DNA of 64,000 nt from NCBI GenBank assembly GCA_032871835.1, contig CM065296.1, positions 4,970,001 through 5,034,000 on the forward strand, read 5' to 3'. The notes under the pieces are model-generated. The model had not been told where the DNA came from, made no database searches, and saw only the letters and a program-made list of their open reading frames with translations. Below, one piece after another: positions 24,693 to 38,954 of the stretch. A program made the translations under genes and the position numbers. The stretch comes from Dipteronia dyeriana (Eukaryota > Streptophyta > Magnoliopsida > Sapindales > Sapindaceae). Position 1 is the first letter of the stretch; each line of letters opens with the position of its first letter.

Positions 24693-25442
24693 TTTCAGGA
24701 GCTATCATTTCCAGATAAACCAGAGTAGTGATTTCCAATTGGGGATTTGAAACATATGTTTTAGTGGCACAATACAAAGACTAAAATTGATTTTCCCCAA
24801 CTCAAAATTGAAAATGGAAAAGCAGAAAAAAAAAATTCAATCTTTCTTCTGGTATACAGTATATGCTAACCCAAACCATATTTTCCTCAGTTTAATTTTG
24901 TTCTAATTTGTTATTTCATCAACAAACAAATGAAAATATATATTAAACAAACAAAAAAAAGGACCACTTTTTGATGTGTTTGGATGCTGAGAAAAAGCTG
25001 GAATGTGAGAGGATGACATACAAAATTACGATCAGCTAATTGAAACAAAGCAGAACCACACGTTTTGCAGAGGGAGTGATTAACGTCGGCCGTCAAACGC
25101 GGGGTTTTTCGGAGAGCGGAACCGGAGATACAACAATATGAGGAGATTTGAGCGAATCGAATTGAAGCTCTAAGAGATGATATATTTTACGCTCTGGAAA
25201 TTTTCTTGTTTTTTTTCCCGGTTTGGTTTCTCCTGGAAAAAAAAAAAATCACGTGAGTGAGCACGTCATGGCTTTTTATCGACGTGTCATCGACTAGGTG
25301 CTGACGTGGTTAACTTCACCATGACGTGGCTTGTCACGTTCTAACCCATCTCGTGACGTGTTACAACAAAATTACATAATTAGCTGCAAATTGGGCCTGA
25401 TCCGTTAGTTGGCCCAATTTGAAGATGGTCTGACCCAATTGT
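24693..25442 (+). repeat. Duplicated eL39 upstream segment, copy 2 (intact locus)
   Basis: This is the partner of the segment at 19628-21180. It has no hAT insertion and runs directly into the eL39 promoter. It includes the ACGT-rich cluster at 25248-25362. Confidence 0.88.
25248..25362. promoter_or_regulatory. Cluster of ACGT-core sites
   Basis: Seven ACGT cores occur in about 115 bp: TCACGTGA, GCACGTCA, CGACGTGT, TGACGTGG twice, TCACGTTC and TGACGTGT. ACGT cores bind plant bZIP (and, for the G-box, bHLH) proteins. Part of the cluster is an inverted repeat (GCACGTCATGG / CCATGACGTGGC). The paralogous copy keeps a similar cluster at about 20966-21092. Confidence 0.55.
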
Positions 25443-25570
25443 TCAAAAGAACGCAGAAGAAAACTGGAGCCCAGCCCGATAATCCAATAAGCCCACTCGG
25501 CCCAAAAGTAACCGTCAATTACTATAAAGTGCACATTTCCTTGACCTCGTGTTTTTACGATTAGGGTTTT
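25390..25570 (+). promoter_or_regulatory. eL39 promoter: site II motifs and telo-box
   Basis: TGGGCC-type site II motifs lie at 25392 (plus), 25411 (as GGCCCA), 25490 (as AGCCCA) and 25499 (as GGCCCA). A telo-box, TTAGGGTTT (AAACCCTAA on the other strand), lies at 25562-25570. This pairing is characteristic of plant ribosomal-protein genes, where TCP-type and telo-box-binding factors act in dividing cells. Confidence 0.8.
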
Positions 25571-25625
25571 CGCTGCTGGCTGTCACTTCGAATCCAAATT
25601 TCGCAGACGATCGATTGAAGCGAAA

Positions 25626-26005
25626 ATGGTAAAATTTCTCTTCCTCTCTCTCTTTCTATCTAAACGACGGATACTTATTTTGGATTATTTGTAAGTTTTG
25701 ATTTTGTTTTTTATGGATTTTCGATTGATTGATATGTATTTTGGATTCGTAACAGCCGTCACACAAGACATTTATTATCAAGAAGAAACTGGCCAAGAAG
25801 ATGAGGCAGAACAGGCCAATCCCTCACTGGATCCGCATGCGCACCGATAACACTATCAGGTTTGTGTCATCTGTTATATATCGATTTGTATTAGAAATCA
25901 ATAGAGAATCCAATTTAAGTACTTAAACCTCGGATTTTATGTCATGTTTGATTCAGGTACAACGCGAAGCGCAGGCATTGGCGTCGTACCAAGCTCGGAT
26001 TCTAA
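25626..26005 (+). CDS. RPL39: 60S ribosomal protein eL39
   Basis: Small basic protein of the large cytosolic ribosomal subunit, lining the exit tunnel. Three exons: 25626-25628 (the ATG alone), 25756-25859 and 25957-26005. The product is 51 residues, the normal length for eL39. It reads [20 protein letters not shown], then [20 protein letters not shown], then [11 protein letters not shown], differing from Arabidopsis at about one residue by recall. The first exon carrying only the start codon and ending ATG|GT is common in plant ribosomal-protein genes. It is too short to show as a single ORF. The promoter just upstream has site II and telo-box motifs. Confidence 0.97.
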
Positions 26006-28246
26006 GGTGTTTGGTCAGTTGGTTTGCCGGAGCCATTCCTGTTATGTTTTTTTGCTTGTTTTTGAAGTAACTTAGATTGTTTTTACTAATTGTTGCTAAG
26101 ACTTATATACAAGTGTTATGTTTTGTATTGAATTGAGAAGAGAACTCAAAGATTTAGAGTTTTTTTTCAAGTAATTTGGAATTATGAGATAGATTCTATC
26201 TTGATTAATATTCCTCTGTTTTTTTAAGTTGTTCAAATTACGGTATCTGTTGGAATTTATTCGTAATTAATTACATGTTCATTAATCATTATGAATAGTT
26301 GCAATGTTTATTGATTGCTATTTGTTAGCCTTAATTGTGTCAAAGACAATGAACCAGCTTGAAATTTTTGGATTATTCAACTCTCATAAACTTCAATCAA
26401 TATATAGGTTTCATGATTATCTGCACGTGTCATTGAAGGTGTTCACATTTTTTTTGGAATACTATTTCGTGTAGTTTCATCGCTATCGCACTTTTCAATG
26501 GTTTCACCATTGTTAACTCGATGCAGCTTTTTGAGAGGTGTATTACCATCGTTGACGTTTGTTGTATGTGAATGATACTAATATAATGGAAATATTCACG
26601 AAGCAGTCAGAAATCCCATTAAAAGTATAATATGTTCTTTTTTATGTGTTTTGTTTTTGTATAAAACGTGTTCTTGAAGCTGTCACTTGTGGATGGATTA
26701 ACCGTTTTTTCTTAATTTGATCACTTGACCTGTTACTTGTATTGTTATGTGTGGACATGCTTGCATTGATTGGCGAGGGTGCTTGTTATAGATCTCCAAT
26801 TGGTCTGTCTGGATTTATGTATTGTCTGATATCCGAATGACCTATTTCTAAATTAGCTGCAAAGACATTCCATTCTTTTATTCTGGAACTGCAATGCTAC
26901 CTACACTTGTACTAGTCTCTTTGAGGTGTTACTGCCAATTTAAGTTTCTGAGTTTATGGTGATGTAGTGATATGGGGTGCTACAAAAGGAAGCTAATGTT
27001 GATATGATTTTAATACTTTATGTTTTCAGCCACTGCGTTGCATTCTTAGTCTGTATTTAAGAGATTGCAGGATCGAAATTCCCTCAAGTTTCAGAATATT
27101 GTAGTCTGTTGTTCATGGTTCTTTTTTATTTTTCTTACGTATTCTCCACCATATTGAGGCAAAATTATTGAATTATGTCTTTTAACCTGCTGCAAAGAAA
27201 TAAATGCCCAGCTCAGCCCAACTAAGCCTTTTACCTAGCAGTTCTATACTTGTAAAGTTGTATACTTGCAGTAATACCTATTTGTTTGTTCTCAAATGGC
27301 TGCTGCATTGCTCTTATTACCTTCATCGACTTCTTTTTCTGCTGTTCATTTAAGTTTTCATGCCATTAATGGTTGACATTAACTAGCCTAACCGTTGGTA
27401 TCGTTAAACCTGAAATATTCACTATTTTCTTTAGCCATTTTTGTTTGAGAATGTTCGAAACTATCCCAATTAAGCTTTGGTGTGAATTTCTGCTGGTCTT
27501 TTTTGACACCCCGAAAAGCCAAAAACAACGCTCTTAGTCATACTCATCTGTAGATAGCCAATTGCCAATGTTTCTTGTGCTATGGATTATGACATGTGTC
27601 TTAAACATGCTAAAACTATCAGCCATGGCATTGCAATGTCGAGAATCGAGATGACTAATCTCTGTTGAATGACAAGCCAATATTCTATGGCAAATGTGCA
27701 TTCAAAATTTGTTGGAGTGTTGGACAACAATGGCTATGGACAAATTTTTATTCTTTGACCGTCTCTGGTTGACCAGCCAACAAGCTTTCTTGCTCCAATA
27801 TGCTCTTGACTTCTTGCTTGGATATGTTAGTTTGTGAAAGTTACTACTCCTTGCATTAGATTTGTGAAAACAAGTATTCAGCTCATTCAATTATAGACGT
27901 TTGGAAGTTTTTCCTGTCTTCTTCCTGAAAATTTACTCAATAATATCAATACTTTCCTCTCTAACCAAGGAAATTTATCTTCTACGTACGATCCTAATGC
28001 AATTTTTTGTCTCTAATGAATATAAAACACGTAATAATCACAATATGTTTTGTGTGGAGAGCTTTCACTCGAAAAAAGACCCTTTTAAAAAAATAGTGCC
28101 ACTATATGTTAGATATGAGTTGATTGAGAGTTGGTCATTGACTCATTGGTTATAATTTATAAGGTAACACTACTCGTTCAACCCAATCGAAATTTGTTTT
28201 CAGAAAAAAAAATAAAAAAAAATAAAAACTCAGTCCCCTCCTTTTA
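26006..28246. other. 2.2 kb region downstream of eL39, no gene supported
   Basis: The first ~200 bases are the eL39 3' UTR. The remainder is only moderately AT-rich and has no long ORF or clear terminal repeats. I see no tRNA or snoRNA that I would defend. Confidence 0.5.
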
Positions 28247-29068
28247 GGCTCCGTTTGTTTGATGGGATAGGATAGGAATTGGTGTAATTTTAGTCTCAAT
28301 CTTACGTTTTGCTGCATGGTAGGATGGGATAAATGAATCCCATACAAAAAATCTATATATATCCCAATCTAATGGGATAAAATAGTCCCAACTAAAATGA
28401 TGGATCCCATCTTCATTCATCATCAACGTCTCACTCCTTGTCTAGCTTTCAATTCATCAACCAATGTCTGATCCGCCACATGAATGATGTCACCGTTGTA
28501 TGGATTTTGGGCAATCTTCAACTCGGCGTTTGAGACTTAGATGGAAGTTGTGCTTGCAAATTGCTTTGCAACTAGAGCTCCCATGACTGCTCGATGTCTG
28601 GGTCTGGGATCTGGGTTTCAAAGTTTCCAATTTTTTTAAGAAAGAAAACAGAATAGCAAATGAAGACAGAAAGTGAGCCGTTTTGTTTTGGGTTTGATGA
28701 ATAGTTGATTCATGGGTTGTGTTTTGTGCTTATTTAATACGTGTTTTGGTTTTATTTAATCTATGTTCTGGTTTGTATTATGAATATGGGTTTGTTTCAT
28801 GTTTGTTGATTTTTTTTTTTCCAACTCTTCTTTCCTTCATTTTGTTTTTAAATTTTTTAATCTTATCTTACGTTACATCAAACACAAGATTACTCTATTT
28901 TGAATCTTATACTTTACACCAAACACAATATTACTCTATTTTTAATCTTATCCTATTTACACTAAACACATGACAACATTAAAATTAATCCAAACATATC
29001 CTATCCTATTATATCCAATCCTAACCTATAAAAATAATCCAATGATATTCCATACACCAAACAGAACC
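28247..29068. mobile_element. MITE-like element, about 820 bp
   Basis: The left end reads GGCTCCGTTTGTTTGATGGG then ATAGGATAGG. The reverse complement of the right end reads GGTTCTGTTTGGTGTATGG and then, further in, AATAGGATAGG. GGCTCCGTTTGG-type termini are typical of small class II elements. Related CACCAAACACAATATTACTC words recur inside. The flanks (TTA left, TTT right) could be a decayed 3-bp target duplication. No coding capacity. Confidence 0.65.
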
Positions 29069-29432
29069 TTTCGTCATACAGGTTAGCCTGAATTCAATTC
29101 CAACCGATCCGAACAGATCCGGAACAAAACTATACGTTTTATTTCGGTGGTACGTGGTGCCATTTGCATGTTGACAGATGGCACATTGGCACTCTGTTAA
29201 ACGGGAGTCAAACTCTCTCCTCTCCACGACACAAACATCCACATCGGTAGCTCGATCCACTTCTTTATTTTTTCCACCACTAGAAATGTCCATTTTATCC
29301 TCGACATTATCGAGCAATTACAGCCCACAGCCTCGCAGCACACAGGAACACCATCGTGATTTGTATATCAGCGTCGATTCAAACGCAGCTAGTCACTCTC
29401 GTGCTCATCGTCGCCAGTTTCTTCTTTTCCAG

Positions 29433-29626
29433 GTACGAGCTCATAAAAAAATATATAATTCAGTTTTTTTCTTCAATCAAATTAGCTTTGATTCTAATCC
29501 AAGTGATAGTATTCTATAATCTTCTTATAGATCACGAAAATGTATCTGTATTGATTGATTGATTTTTTTTCTTATTTATAACAATCTTATATTTGCACTG
29601 CGTTTATCTGTGATTTGTTGATCCAG
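29433..29626 (+). other. 5' UTR intron of the aspartate aminotransferase gene
   Basis: TTCCAG|GTACGAG (29433) could be the donor, and TGATCCAG directly before the ATG at 29627 could be the acceptor. The leader exon would then lie within about 29200-29432. Inferred from splice-site sequence only. Confidence 0.5.
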
Positions 29627-33186
<3,560 letters not shown>

Positions 33187-33839
33187 AAACGTTGGATTCT
33201 GAAATCCATATTAGAAGCAAACCATTAAAAATTTTGGTGAGTTCAATATTGAACAATCATTTACCATAGTTTTATGAAAACTAGTAACAATTGTAACATC
33301 TTGGAGTTTTGATCGAGGCAATACGTGACACTTTCTATTTACTTTCTTGGAGGAGCAAGTTAATAAAATAAATAAAAGTTTTCCAGATCCTCACAGCAAA
33401 GTTTTTATATAGATTGCGTTTGTGTTGGAAAATGAGGATTTCAAGGAGTTAAAACGGCATCGTATGGTTGGAAATAAAATACTATTGTCACTGTAGCCTC
33501 TCCAGTCTCAGGTATCTGTTAAACTGGCACAAAGACCTCGTTCTCTCTCGGCTATTGGTCCGCGAGTCAACTAGTAAAGTAGACCATTTAATTCAACTTT
33601 TCAAAGTGTTATCTGGACAGAGTCTGGTATGAAACTATGAACAAGTGAATTTTCAGAATTCTAAGACATCATTATCATACATTATCTAAAAGAGCTTCAA
33701 TTTTCAATTTTCCATTTACATCATCTGAAAACCATCAAAATTCAAATTTATGCGTATAAGCGAGTGAAGAAACCTATATGGATCAACAAGAAACCCAAAT
33801 CGTGTAGCAGCGTCACATAAAATGCTTCTATTTTTGTGT
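33187..33839. other. Convergent intergenic region
   Basis: 653 bp between the convergent ASP5 and kinase genes. It must hold both 3' UTRs and poly(A) signals (for example AATAAAATAAATAAAAG near 33363 on the plus strand). No gene seen. Confidence 0.6.
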
Positions 33840-36800
33840 CTAGACATTGGTTGTCTTCGAGGCAGTACAGTCCACTGGAGGCACGGATGGTGTAATTCTT
33901 AGAGTCCCCCCAAGCTCCACGGGAACCAGAGGTACGAGAGAATGCAAAACGTCTGTTATCAGGGGCCGGTAGCTCGGTTCTGGTTGTATACATAGCACAG
34001 CAACAGCAGCTACCTGTAAACAAATCATGTAAATTTAAAATTCCACCAACACCGAGAAGAAATAACTTGTAATGCTATGTATTAACTAAAAACTAAATTG
34101 CACAGACTAACAGATTCTAGAAAGAAATTTCGATTATTATGAACTAATTCCACTAAGAAAACACAAAGTTTGTTCTTGATCAAGAGATTTGCTTCGGTGC
34201 GTGGCATATACACCTAACCCAATCAAATCATGGCATGTGACATGAATAAACCAATCACACATGGAAGATGTATGTCACATGACACAATATAAGTGGGTTG
34301 GACGTATACGTTCAGACGTATTGAAGCATTTCTCAATGTTCAAGACCGAACACCTGACAACTCGAGGTCTATCCTTAGCACGTAAAAAGCGAAATACTAC
34401 CTAACATGTAATGCAGAAGTAAATGCAGTGATTTATAATGTAACAATTCACGAACCTGGTATAAATGCTTGAGATCCATTGTATTTTTAATCACAGGATC
34501 CACAATGCTTGGAAGTTTAGATCTGTCAGTAAGCTGAGGCATTGCCCATGTGACTATAGATTGACACTGAGATGGTGCCAGTTTCTCCACAGGCCTTCTT
34601 CCCAGTAAAAGTTCCAGAAGCACAACTCCAAACGCGTAGACGTCACTTTTGTCTGTCAATTTTCCTATAAGAAATTCATAACATCAAAACCTTATGGTTT
34701 TGTAATTTTCTAATGCGACGGTACCATCAAAATGAATCACACTTTGATTTAAAAACTTATTTGTGATAGATAGATTAAAGGGTACATTATTTGTTTTATT
34801 AATCAAAAGCATTCTGTCCAAAACAGATAAAATAAAACAAAATAATGTACCCTTTTGATATAGTCGAAAAATAATATTCTTGACAACTTCTATGTTAAAG
34901 AAACCATATCAGGCAGCAGTCTCAGACATATCCACATGTGGGTTGGTTTCCTGTATTCAAATTTCACCACCAATCATGCAAGATCTACAATTCAAGATTA
35001 GACCAGATGTGTTGCAGTCACAGAACATGTGCATCCCATCACATAATTGGATTCATCAAGGACCGGAAAATCTAAATATGAATGTACATAGCAACTGGTC
35101 GAGTAAGATTGTACTAACAAGTTATCGCGTACCATCTAAAAGATACTCCGGCGCTACATAACCCAAAGTTCCCGAAAGCTTAAGGTTATTCTTATTCTGG
35201 GTTCCGTCCATTATGGCAAGACCGAAATCTGAAAGCTGAATCCAGACCAAATGCGAGAGAGTGAGATGATCAGTGGATTCAATGTAAGATATTAATAATA
35301 TGTATGGTAGCAATATATTAATACAAACTTGACATTATTATAAAGAGACCTCATTAAATTATGTACTAACTTTTTTTTTTACCTTAGCATTGAAGTTGGA
35401 ATCCAAAAGTATATTAGATGATTTCAGATCTCTATGGATGACTGTTGGATTGCAATGCTCATGTAGATATTCTAATCCTCTGGTCAACAGTTGCAAATAT
35501 AAAATTACTCATCAAATAAAGAAAAAAAAATATACAATAAAAAGAGATATCATATGAGAAATAAAAGAAGCTCACCTTGCTGTATCAAGAGCAATTTTCA
35601 TCCTCATGTACCATGTTAAGGCCGATCCACGAGTAGGACCTGAAAAATAATTAACAAAATCTCATCTTTCTGTTTCGAAATCTATCAATTTGACAGTAAC
35701 AAAGAGATAAAAGTTTTTACCATGCAATTGAGTTTCAAGAGATCCATTATGCATCAGTTCATAAACAATAAACCTTGAGTCACCATTAACACTATAACCC
35801 AAGATAGTAATTACATTTGGATGTTGAATATTGCTAAGCAAACCCACCTCATTCTGCAATTTCCAAACAACAATTCAAGTTCAATATCAACAACATCAAA
35901 TTCTAACAAGATATAAAATGAGCAACAAAAAAAATACAAAGATGGTACCTCAAATTCTTTACCAGCATCCTGGGTTAAACAATCTAGTTTCTTGACTGCA
36001 ACCTCCAAGTTATCGTCTAATCGAGCCTTGTAAACACATCCAAATCCACCCTCACCCAATATGTTGCTCTCATGAAAATTGTCTGTTGTTTTCTCTAGTA
36101 GCTTATAATCAAGAAATGAAACAACAGATCCCTTTTTGCTAACTATCCTTACAGAGTTGAATTTACCCAAAAATGGTGATAAACCAAGTCCATTCTCAGT
36201 ATCTACACATTTAAATAAACAGAGTAAACAAACAAACAAAAAATCTCAAAAAAATCCCAGAAAAATTTTAAAAAACAAATAAAACATTGCAAGTTAAATA
36301 GTGGGAAAAAATAAAAATGATACCTGGGATCTTCTTGGCATTCTTGTTACCAGATTTGTGTGAGCGCTTCAAGTAGAAGAACCACAAAAACAATAAGCCA
36401 AATATAATTGCAACAAGTGCACTGCAAGCAACAGTGAGTGCAATAAGCATTCTATGGTGTGATTCCATTTTGTGCTCCTGCTCATTACTGCCCATTTGAA
36501 TTCCTGAAATATTGCATTTAAAAGAAATAAAATTATGGAAAGCAAAAGCCTTCACAAATAAACAGAAATCTCCAAAGTGATAGAAGTAAGGAGACTCGTA
36601 GACATCCCAGAGTAGGAAATTGAACAAAATCAACCATTTTGTTAGATTGAATCAATGTAATAAGCACATTAACAGTATAAAAAGACAAAATCTTATTCTT
36701 TATAGCATTAAATGCACCAAAAATATTGGTTATCTACTTATTTTTGAATTTTGAATTTCCAAAGATTGAATTTTGAACTAACAAAACAAAACAGTTATCC

Positions 36801-37044
36801 CCAACTAAAAAACAAAAACTGAAATCATGACAAAACACACAAGCAAACTGCAAACCATAGACAAAAACAGAGTACTACCTGGAGAAAAGGAAGCCATTGA
36901 AGAAGAAATGGATGGTGAGAGAGCTGGAGCAGAGGAAACAAAAGAGTCTGGATTGTTGTCTAGTAAAGCATGAACAACCCATATGGGTTTACAAAGAAAA
37001 ACAAGAATGTGAAGAAGAAGAAGAAGAAGAAGAAGAAGCTTCAT
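33840..37044 (-). CDS. Receptor-like protein kinase, At1g80640 type
   Basis: Single-pass membrane serine/threonine kinase. Nine exons on the minus strand: 37044-36879, 36503-36324, 36202-35949, 35853-35721, 35639-35576, 35479-35383, 35235-35133, 34664-34456, 34013-33840. The frame closes to 459 residues. Residues 1-26 are a signal peptide with a run of nine leucines. Residues 27-73 are a short Ser/Pro-rich ectodomain without LRR, lectin or LysM repeats. Residues 74-100 are the membrane span. The kinase domain runs from about 160 to 435: GEGGFG (165-170), K186 in [13 protein letters not shown] (281-288), DFG (301-303), [14 protein letters not shown], and [20 protein letters not shown]. The HRD arginine makes it an RD kinase, and all key residues are present. 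It most resembles Arabidopsis At1g80640 by recall, whose ligand is not evident from sequence. Introns 7 and 8 carry foldback elements. Confidence 0.93.
34184..34334. mobile_element. Foldback MITE in kinase intron 8
   Basis: The left arm starts GAGATTTGCTTCGGTGCGTG and the reverse complement of the right arm starts GAGAAATGCTTCAATACGTC. The arms extend about 40 bp to a shared TATAC...CAACCCA block. An inner palindrome (CATGTGACAT / ATGTCACATG) continues the fold. Non-coding, about 150 bp, removed by splicing. Confidence 0.7.
34777..34856. repeat. Short hairpin in kinase intron 7
   Basis: The left arm AAAGGGTACATTATTTGTTT and the right arm, reverse complement AAAAGGGTACATTATTTTGT, form a nearly perfect stem of about 24 bp around a loop near 30 nt. 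It is probably a tiny MITE remnant. In the pre-mRNA it would fold into a long hairpin. Confidence 0.7.
37010..37039. repeat. GAA/CTT microsatellite inside the kinase signal peptide
   Basis: About nine GAA triplets. Read on the minus strand they are CTT triplets encoding the leucine run directly after the start MK, so repeat-length changes would alter the signal peptide without a frameshift. Confidence 0.85.
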
Positions 37045-37742
37045 TTGTGTGTGTATTTGTTTTCTTTTTTTCTTTCTATGAAACAACAATACATGAATCA
37101 GGAAAATAGAGACAGTGAAGCATGTTCTGGTTTGAAGAGGGTCAAAGTGAGAGCTGCAAATGAATGGTGGTTTTGATGTTTTTTTTGTTGGATCTTTTAT
37201 CTAGGCCTTCTTTTGCTTATTAAAAAAAAAATGGTTTTTTTTTCCTAACTGACTTTCTCCATCTCTGCAAATCTGCAATAGGTACAAGACTGCAAGGAGA
37301 CAAAAGTATGCATAAAGTAATTTTTTTATTTTTTTATTTTTATTTTTCAAAGTAGAAAGTAATATCTTTTGTTGGAGTGGGGGCAACTGGGCAAGTCCAC
37401 AACAATCATGTGGACAGTCATGAAACTGCAAAACAATAAAAAAAATATTGGGGTTATCGGAATGTAATCAACAAATCCTTTTTACAGCTTTCAAAATTTA
37501 AAGCTGAAAATATACGTGGAATGTGGAAACTTTCTTTTTTTTACATATGTTTATACGTGGAAACTTAAATATAATATATATATATTATTTTATCTATATT
37601 TATTGTCTAAATCTGATACCTAAATAATGTGTTGATACTCTAATCTATTCATTTATTAAATTTAGATGATTTAAATAAATGGATTATAGCATTAAGATAT
37701 GATTTGATACCAGATTTAGTCATCAAATTTGAATAAGCAGTC

Positions 37743-37785
<43 letters not shown>

Positions 37786-38945
37786 GTTGATTATAAGGCT
37801 TATACTCGTATAAATGAGATTATGTTTTCTAAATTTATATGGTTTCCAATTTCGTTTTTAATATGGGTGATGTGTAAATCTTCTCTTAATAAAAATGATA
37901 TTGTTTTTTTTAAAGGAAAATGATATTGTTTTCAAGAAATTGTGAAAAGGTAATGTTGTGATTCTTGTGAAGCATCTTATAAAAACATGTTTTTGATGTC
38001 CTTTTTGTCTATTAAAATTTGATTAAAAGGTTCATTTTCATTAGCACTAGAGTCTAATTTTCCAACTTAATTACTTTATATAATTGAAATATTTGGCTTC
38101 AAGAATTTGTTAGAAAGCATGGAAGAGTAACATTGTTCATGACTAATTTTAACCTATTGAATGCACATACAAGACCTGCTTTAACCTCTTGATAGCCCAA
38201 CCTAATCTCAATTTAGCCTCCTTTATTATCAACCCACTTTAAGAAAAAAAAACAACTTTTAACAATAAAAAAAACAACTTTATATCTTTATTAGCAAAGA
38301 AAGAGTTTTGTACTGGGTTTACCGAACAAGCCGATAAAAAAAAAGATTTAAATTTATCTATTTTACCGAAAAAATCCTTTTATTTCGTAATAAAAGGATA
38401 TGATATGATTCTAATATATAACCTAATTTATTTTATGTATAAAACTTATTTATAAGTTGGGTAAACTTGGGTTGCTTTCGGTTGTCATTAATGAAATAAA
38501 TACATCAAATTTTGGCTATAAATGAGAACCCAAAAAAATGATAAACACCGTTTTTAATAAACATCACTTAATATGATATTTATTTTTGTAAAAAATTATC
38601 AAGTATAATGGTGATTTAAAATTGAAATCATATTCCATACATACCAAGAGTTAATTGTATTGATGTTGACATGTCGTAAGACGACAATTAGCTTTAGCAG
38701 ACCGACAGTTTTATACAAAAAATTGATAAAAATCGGTGAGTTATTCTTGCAAATAATATTATACATACAGTAGTACTAGGCTGTTCCAAAATCAAGTCGT
38801 TTTGTTTGAAAAATTGTAAGTAGTCACGTGTTAGGTTGAATAATAACTTGACACTAGACAGTTTGAGTTTGTGACTCGAAAGATATGATTAATAAGTGAG
38901 GGATTTGAATCCTTTTCATGTTAAAAGCAAAACAAAAAAAAAAAA
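37045..38945. other. Intergenic, upstream of the kinase
   Basis: The part nearest the kinase should hold its promoter, although no clear TATA box was identified. A (TA)n microsatellite lies at about 37748-37782. The rest is AT-rich with no supported gene. A tRNA-like B-box word, GGATTTGAATCC, occurs at 38901 without a convincing A box. Confidence 0.5.
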
Positions 38946-38954
38946 AAAAAATTA

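Noticed and set aside
20656..25096. Similar minus-strand ORFs in both duplicated segments (20656-20955 and 24911-25096)
   Set aside because: Similarity is explained by the DNA duplication; amino-acid changes between copies look unconstrained and no domain is visible.
38898..38915. tRNA-like B box GGATTTGAATCC
   Set aside because: No A box at tRNA spacing and no cloverleaf could be drawn.
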